Assembly: GCA_023419995.1 (NCBI GenBank)
Contig: JAEZXF010000023.1
Span: forward strand, 1 to 9,320
Origin: Pseudomonadota bacterium
Lineage (GTDB): Bacteria > Pseudomonadota > Alphaproteobacteria > Rhizobiales > Rhizobiaceae
DNA: 9,320 nt
Reading direction: 5' to 3'
Shown: positions 7,275-9,320 of the stretch, one piece after another
How the letters are laid out: each line of letters opens with the position of its first letter
Position numbering within the stretch: the first letter of the stretch is position 1
Made by a program: the position numbers and the translations under genes
The notes under the pieces: generated by a model
The model's input: the letters and a program-made list of their open reading frames with translations, nothing else
Databases searched by the model: none
What the model was told of the DNA's origin: nothing

Positions 7275-7598
7275 TCAGCCTTCGAGGTCCGTCTTCAGCC
7301 GGTCGAGCATGTCGACGGCGCGCGCGGCGTAGGGGCCGATCCAGCGGTCGTGGAGATGCTTGATCGGCAGCGGGTTGAGATGGTTCCACCGTGCGCGCCC
7401 CTTGCGCCGGACGATCACCAGCTCGGCCTCCTCCAGCACCTTGAGATGCTGCATCACCGTGCAGCGGTCGAGCGCGGGAAAGGCCGCGCACAGCTCGCCC
7501 GTCATTTGCGGCCGGTCCCTGAGCGCATCGAGGATCGCCCGCCGCACCGGAGCCGCCAGGGCCCTGAAAACCCTGTCCGAATCATCTTCGCTTGACAT
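7275..7598 (-). CDS. ArsR-family transcriptional repressor
   Basis: The 107-residue protein is a winged helix-turn-helix of ArsR/SmtB type: VFRALAAPVRRAILDALRD (about 10-28) is the classical N-terminal helix, CTVMQHLKVLEEAELVIVRRKGR (about 46-68) the recognition helix and wing, and HLNPLPIKHLHDRWI a C-terminal part typical of members paired with SRPBCC genes. There is no CxC metal-binding motif (ELCAAF lies where metal sensors have ELCVCD), so classical arsenic or metal sensing is not supported. It is divergent from the SRPBCC gene, and the start codon forms one end of a perfect inverted repeat, the likely operator. No Shine-Dalgarno is seen, and a TATAAA at 7612-7607 would place transcription start within about two bases of ATG, so the mRNA may be leaderless. 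Autorepression and control of the SRPBCC gene are inferred. Confidence 0.9.
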   Translation of the reverse strand: MSSEDDSDRVFRALAAPVRRAILDALRDRPQMTGELCAAFPALDRCTVMQHLKVLEEAELVIVRRKGRARWNHLNPLPIKHLHDRWIGPYAARAVDMLDRLKTDLEG

Positions 7599-7619
7599 GT
7601 TATATTTTTATAACATGAT
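7592..7619 (+). promoter_or_regulatory. promoter of SRPBCC gene
   Basis: A perfect TTGACA (7592-7597) is followed after 16 bases by CATGAT (7614-7619; four of six matches to TATAAT). Its -35 overlaps the arsR start codon on the other strand. The spacer is occupied by the inverted repeat. Expected transcription start is near 7626. Confidence 0.5.
7596..7617. promoter_or_regulatory. perfect 9-4-9 inverted repeat, probable ArsR operator
   Basis: Arms CATGTTATA (7596-7604) and TATAACATG (7609-7617) around TTTT. It is markedly AT-rich against GC-rich surroundings. It fills the space between the -35 and -10 of the rightward promoter and covers the likely -10 and start codon of arsR on the left, so a bound dimer would block both. 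ArsR-family repressors commonly bind such dyads in their own promoters. Confidence 0.75.
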
Positions 7620-7633
7620 ACGATCTCCAACAA
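7607..7633 (-). promoter_or_regulatory. candidate arsR promoter
   Basis: On the minus strand: TTGTTG (7633-7628), 15 bases, TATAAA (7612-7607). The spacing is slightly short. The -10 lies inside the inverted repeat and the -35 overlaps the Shine-Dalgarno of the divergent gene. Transcription would start at or within two bases of the arsR ATG. Confidence 0.4.
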
Positions 7634-7644
7634 GGAGGCCGATC

Positions 7645-8097
7645 ATGGAACTGAGATTTTCGGTATCCGGCCGGATCGCGAGGCCCGTGGCCGAGGTGTT
7701 CGAGGCCGTCGTCGACCCGGCGCAGCTGTCGCGCTATTTCACCACCGGCGGCGCGCGCGGGCGCCTCGCGGCGGGCGCGACTGTCTACTGGGACTTCCAC
7801 GACTTTCCCGGCGCGTTCCCCGTCGAGGTGGTCGAGGTCGAGAAGGACCGGCGGATCGTGCTGCGCTGGGGCGCCGAGGAGGGAACGGCCGAAGGCTCCT
7901 TCACCACGGTGACGATGACCTTCGAGCCGACCGGCGACGGCCGGACGCTCGTCACCATTGCCGAGGCGGGCTGGCGCGAGACCGAGGCCGGCCTCAAGGC
8001 ATCCTACGGCAACTGCCAGGGCTGGATGCAGATGCTGTGTGCGCTCAAGGCTCACCTGGAGCACGGCATCAACCTGCGCGAGGGCATGTTCAGATAG
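7645..8097 (+). CDS. SRPBCC (START/AHSA1-like) family protein
   Basis: The 150-residue protein has the helix-grip fold pattern of the SRPBCC superfamily: an N-terminal beta strand (MELRFSVSGRIARP), VAEVFEAVVDPAQLSRYF, a beta-rich middle with YWDFHDFPG and RIVLRWG, TTVTMTFEPTGDGRTLVTIAEAGW, and the long C-terminal helix (about 121-145, YGNCQGWMQMLCALKAHLEHG). Such proteins bind hydrophobic ligands in a cavity; the ligand is unknown here. The ATG at 7645 has an excellent AAGGAGG six bases upstream. An in-frame upstream extension to 7360 would run antisense through arsR and is rejected. Pairing with a divergent ArsR repressor is common for this family and suggests ligand- or stress-induced expression, but the inducer cannot be read from sequence. 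Confidence 0.88.
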   Translation: MELRFSVSGRIARPVAEVFEAVVDPAQLSRYFTTGGARGRLAAGATVYWDFHDFPGAFPVEVVEVEKDRRIVLRWGAEEGTAEGSFTTVTMTFEPTGDGRTLVTIAEAGWRETEAGLKASYGNCQGWMQMLCALKAHLEHGINLREGMFR

Positions 8098-8116
8098 GCG
8101 CGGCATCTGCCGCACC

Positions 8117-8145
8117 TTGATAAGCCGCAGCCTTTCCTCTATATG
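8117..8145 (+). promoter_or_regulatory. candidate sigma-70 promoter for rimP-nusA
   Basis: TTGATA (8117-8122), exactly 17 bases, TATATG (8140-8145). The -35 matches the consensus in five of six positions and the -10 in four. Transcription would start near 8152, giving a leader of about 76 bases that contains the hairpin and T-run at 8173-8204. Confidence 0.6.
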
Positions 8146-8172
8146 AGCATCAAATTCTTGGTCGGTATGGCG

Positions 8173-8204
8173 AAGAGTGGGTCCACCCGGTCCCGCTCTT
8201 TTTT
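8173..8204 (+). terminator. intrinsic-terminator-like hairpin in rimP leader (possible attenuator)
   Basis: AAGAGTGGG (8173-8181) pairs with CCCGCTCTT (8192-8200) as nine base pairs with one G-U, a ten-base loop, and six T residues ending at 8204. It lies between the rimP promoter and the rimP start, so it would stop transcription before the gene unless read through. CGGTA (8163-8167) can pair with TACCG (8207-8211) around it. The rimP-nusA operon is known to be autoregulated in E. coli, and I recall a rimP leader family in Rfam; membership is not tested here. Confidence 0.65.
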
Positions 8205-8227
8205 GTTACCGGCGGCATGGAGACGAT

Positions 8228-8845
8228 ATGTCCGAAGGGCTTTCCGGCGACGACCGCATCATCCGCGAGACGGGCCTCGACGCGCGCGTCGCCGGCATCG
8301 TGCGCCCCGTCCTGGCGGCGGCCGGCTTCCGGCTGGTCCGCGTGCGGATGACCGGCCAGAACGGCCTGACGCTGCAGATCATGGCCGAGCGCGAGGACGG
8401 CACCATGGACGTCGACGGCTGCGAGGCCGCGAGCCGCGCCGTCTCGCCGGCGCTCGACGTGGAAGATCCGATCGACAAGGCGTATCATCTGGAGATCTCC
8501 TCGCCCGGCATCGACCGGCCGCTGGTGCGCAAGGGCGATTTCGCCGCGGCGATCGGCCACCTCGCCAAGCTGGAGACGACGGCCCCGGTCGAGGAGCGCC
8601 GGCGTTTCCGCGGCAAGATCGTCTCCGCGGACGATGAGAGCGTGGTGATCGAGCGCGACCAGGCCGCCTATGGCGAGGAGCCGACCGTGCGCGTGCCGTT
8701 CGACCTGCTCGCCGAGGCGAAGCTGATCCTGACGGACGACCTGATCCGCGAGGCGCTGCGGCGGGACAAGGAACTGCGCCGCGCCGCGAACGACGATGGC
8801 GAAGCCGTGGACGGCGAAGCCGACGAAACCGAAACGGAAGACTGA
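8228..8845 (+). CDS. rimP: ribosome maturation factor RimP
   Basis: The 205-residue protein acts in the cytosol in maturation of the 30S ribosomal subunit. The N-terminal domain is clear: a helix ([22 protein letters not shown]), TLQIMAER, the [23 protein letters not shown] block, and [16 protein letters not shown] (about 86-101), the family signature. An SH3-like C-terminal domain follows (about 104-168), then a charged acidic tail (about 188-205) that is longer than in enterobacterial RimP but frequent in alphaproteobacteria. The ATG at 8228 has GGAG at 8219-8222; an in-frame GTG at 8177 lies inside the leader hairpin and would add residues unlike RimP. It is followed by nusA after 48 bases, the conserved rimP-nusA-infB operon order. 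A promoter and attenuator-like hairpin lie upstream. Confidence 0.95.
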   Translation: MSEGLSGDDRIIRETGLDARVAGIVRPVLAAAGFRLVRVRMTGQNGLTLQIMAEREDGTMDVDGCEAASRAVSPALDVEDPIDKAYHLEISSPGIDRPLVRKGDFAAAIGHLAKLETTAPVEERRRFRGKIVSADDESVVIERDQAAYGEEPTVRVPFDLLAEAKLILTDDLIREALRRDKELRRAANDDGEAVDGEADETETED

Positions 8846-8853
8846 ACCGGACG

Positions 8854-8871
8854 CCCGGCCCGCACGCCGGG
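8854..8871 (+). other. hairpin between rimP and nusA
   Basis: CCCGGC (8854-8859) and GCCGGG (8866-8871) form a six-pair stem with a six-base loop in the 48-base gap. There is no T-run, so it is not a terminator; it may be an RNA processing or stability element in the polycistronic mRNA. Confidence 0.3.
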
Positions 8872-8893
8872 AGCCTGCCTCAGGGAGACGAAG

Positions 8894-9320
8894 ATGGCAG
8901 TCAGTGCAAACAGGCTCGAGCTTTTGCAGATCGCTGATGCGGTCGCGCGCGAGAAGGCGATCGACAAGAGCATCGTCATCGCCGCCATGGCCGACGCGAT
9001 CCAGAAGGCTGCGCGCTCGCGCTACGGCCAGGAGACCAACATCCGCGCCGACATCAACTCGCAGACGGGCGAGATGAAGCTGCAGCGGCTGCTGGAGGTG
9101 GTCGAGAACGTCGAGGAGTACGCCCGCGAGATCTCGCTGGTCGACGCGCGCACCCGCAACCCCGACGCCCAGGTCGGCGACTTCATCGCCGAGCAGCTCC
9201 CGCCGATGGATTTCGGCCGCATCGCCGCCCAGTCGGCCAAGCAGGTCATCGTGCAGAAAGTGCGGGAGGCAGAGCGCGACCGTCAGTATGAGGAATACAA
9301 GGACCGCATCGGCGAGATCG
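8894..9320 (+). CDS. nusA: transcription termination/antitermination factor NusA (3' end outside window)
   Basis: The frame is open to the window edge, giving the first 142 residues of a protein usually of about 500-540 residues in this group. The N-terminus MAVSANRLELLQIADAVARE and the following IDKSIVIAAMADAIQKAARSRYG are characteristic of alphaproteobacterial NusA and belong to the N-terminal domain that contacts RNA polymerase. The segments MDFGRIAAQSAKQVIVQKVREAERDRQYEEY complete the end of that domain; the S1 and KH RNA-binding domains lie beyond the edge. NusA binds the elongating polymerase and tunes pausing, termination and antitermination. The start has GGGAG at 8883-8887. It is cotranscribed with rimP, and infB is expected further downstream. 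Confidence 0.95.
   Translation, partial: MAVSANRLELLQIADAVAREKAIDKSIVIAAMADAIQKAARSRYGQETNIRADINSQTGEMKLQRLLEVVENVEEYAREISLVDARTRNPDAQVGDFIAEQLPPMDFGRIAAQSAKQVIVQKVREAERDRQYEEYKDRIGEI

Noticed and set aside
8100..8113. GCGGCA-TC-TGCCGC hairpin just after the SRPBCC stop as a terminator
   Set aside because: Two-base loop and no T-run; too weak to call a terminator.
8177..8227. Earlier GTG start for rimP
   Set aside because: It lies within the leader hairpin, has no ribosome binding site, and adds residues not found in RimP proteins.
8098..8227. Initiator tRNA gene ahead of rimP, as found in enterobacteria
   Set aside because: No cloverleaf or T-loop motif is present.
8143..8637. 164-residue frame overlapping rimP
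   Set aside because: Its ATG lies in the predicted -10 element and most of it is a shadow of rimP.

Overview
This window is GC-rich chromosomal DNA. Gene content and protein style fit an alphaproteobacterium, most likely of the Rhizobiales/Hyphomicrobiales (Mesorhizobium- or Aminobacter-like). The pointers are a BtaB-type betaine-lipid methyltransferase, a metK gene followed by trmB and preceded by a PraR/PhrR-like XRE regulator, and a rimP-nusA operon whose NusA N-terminus begins in typical alphaproteobacterial fashion. The taxonomic call is inference; no rRNA gene is present.

Layout. Positions 1-604 hold the C-terminal part of a btaB-like gene entering from outside the window. A TPR lipoprotein resembling TadD (699-1514) and a 54-residue small protein (1646-1810) follow on the plus strand. 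They converge on a minus-strand block that reads, in its own direction, lnt (6063-4489), an XRE regulator (4347-3943), metK (3789-2545) and trmB (2519-1821). The regulator and metK each have a plausible sigma-70 promoter, so the block is not one simple transcript. A 281-base spacer separates lnt from the divergent panC (6345-7238). Next come a divergent arsR / SRPBCC pair (7598-7275 and 7645-8097), then rimP (8228-8845) and nusA (8894 to beyond the right edge).

How the genes work together. MetK makes S-adenosylmethionine; TrmB (tRNA m7G46) and the BtaB-like enzyme (betaine lipid headgroup) consume it. Lnt completes lipoprotein maturation, and the TPR protein is a predicted lipoprotein. PanC makes pantothenate for coenzyme A. 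RimP and NusA serve 30S maturation and transcription elongation/antitermination.

Most of the window is ordinary housekeeping DNA. The points that stand out are regulatory: a perfect 9-4-9 inverted repeat at 7596-7617 that overlaps the arsR start codon and lies between the -35 and -10 of the SRPBCC promoter, with an arsR that appears leaderless; an intrinsic-terminator-like hairpin in the rimP leader; a self-complementary 16-mer in the metK leader together with a likely GTG start for metK; a CtrA-like half-site cluster ahead of the TPR lipoprotein; and a possible structured element between lnt and panC. I found no mobile element, CRISPR array, tRNA or rRNA, and nothing I would call an undescribed multi-gene system.
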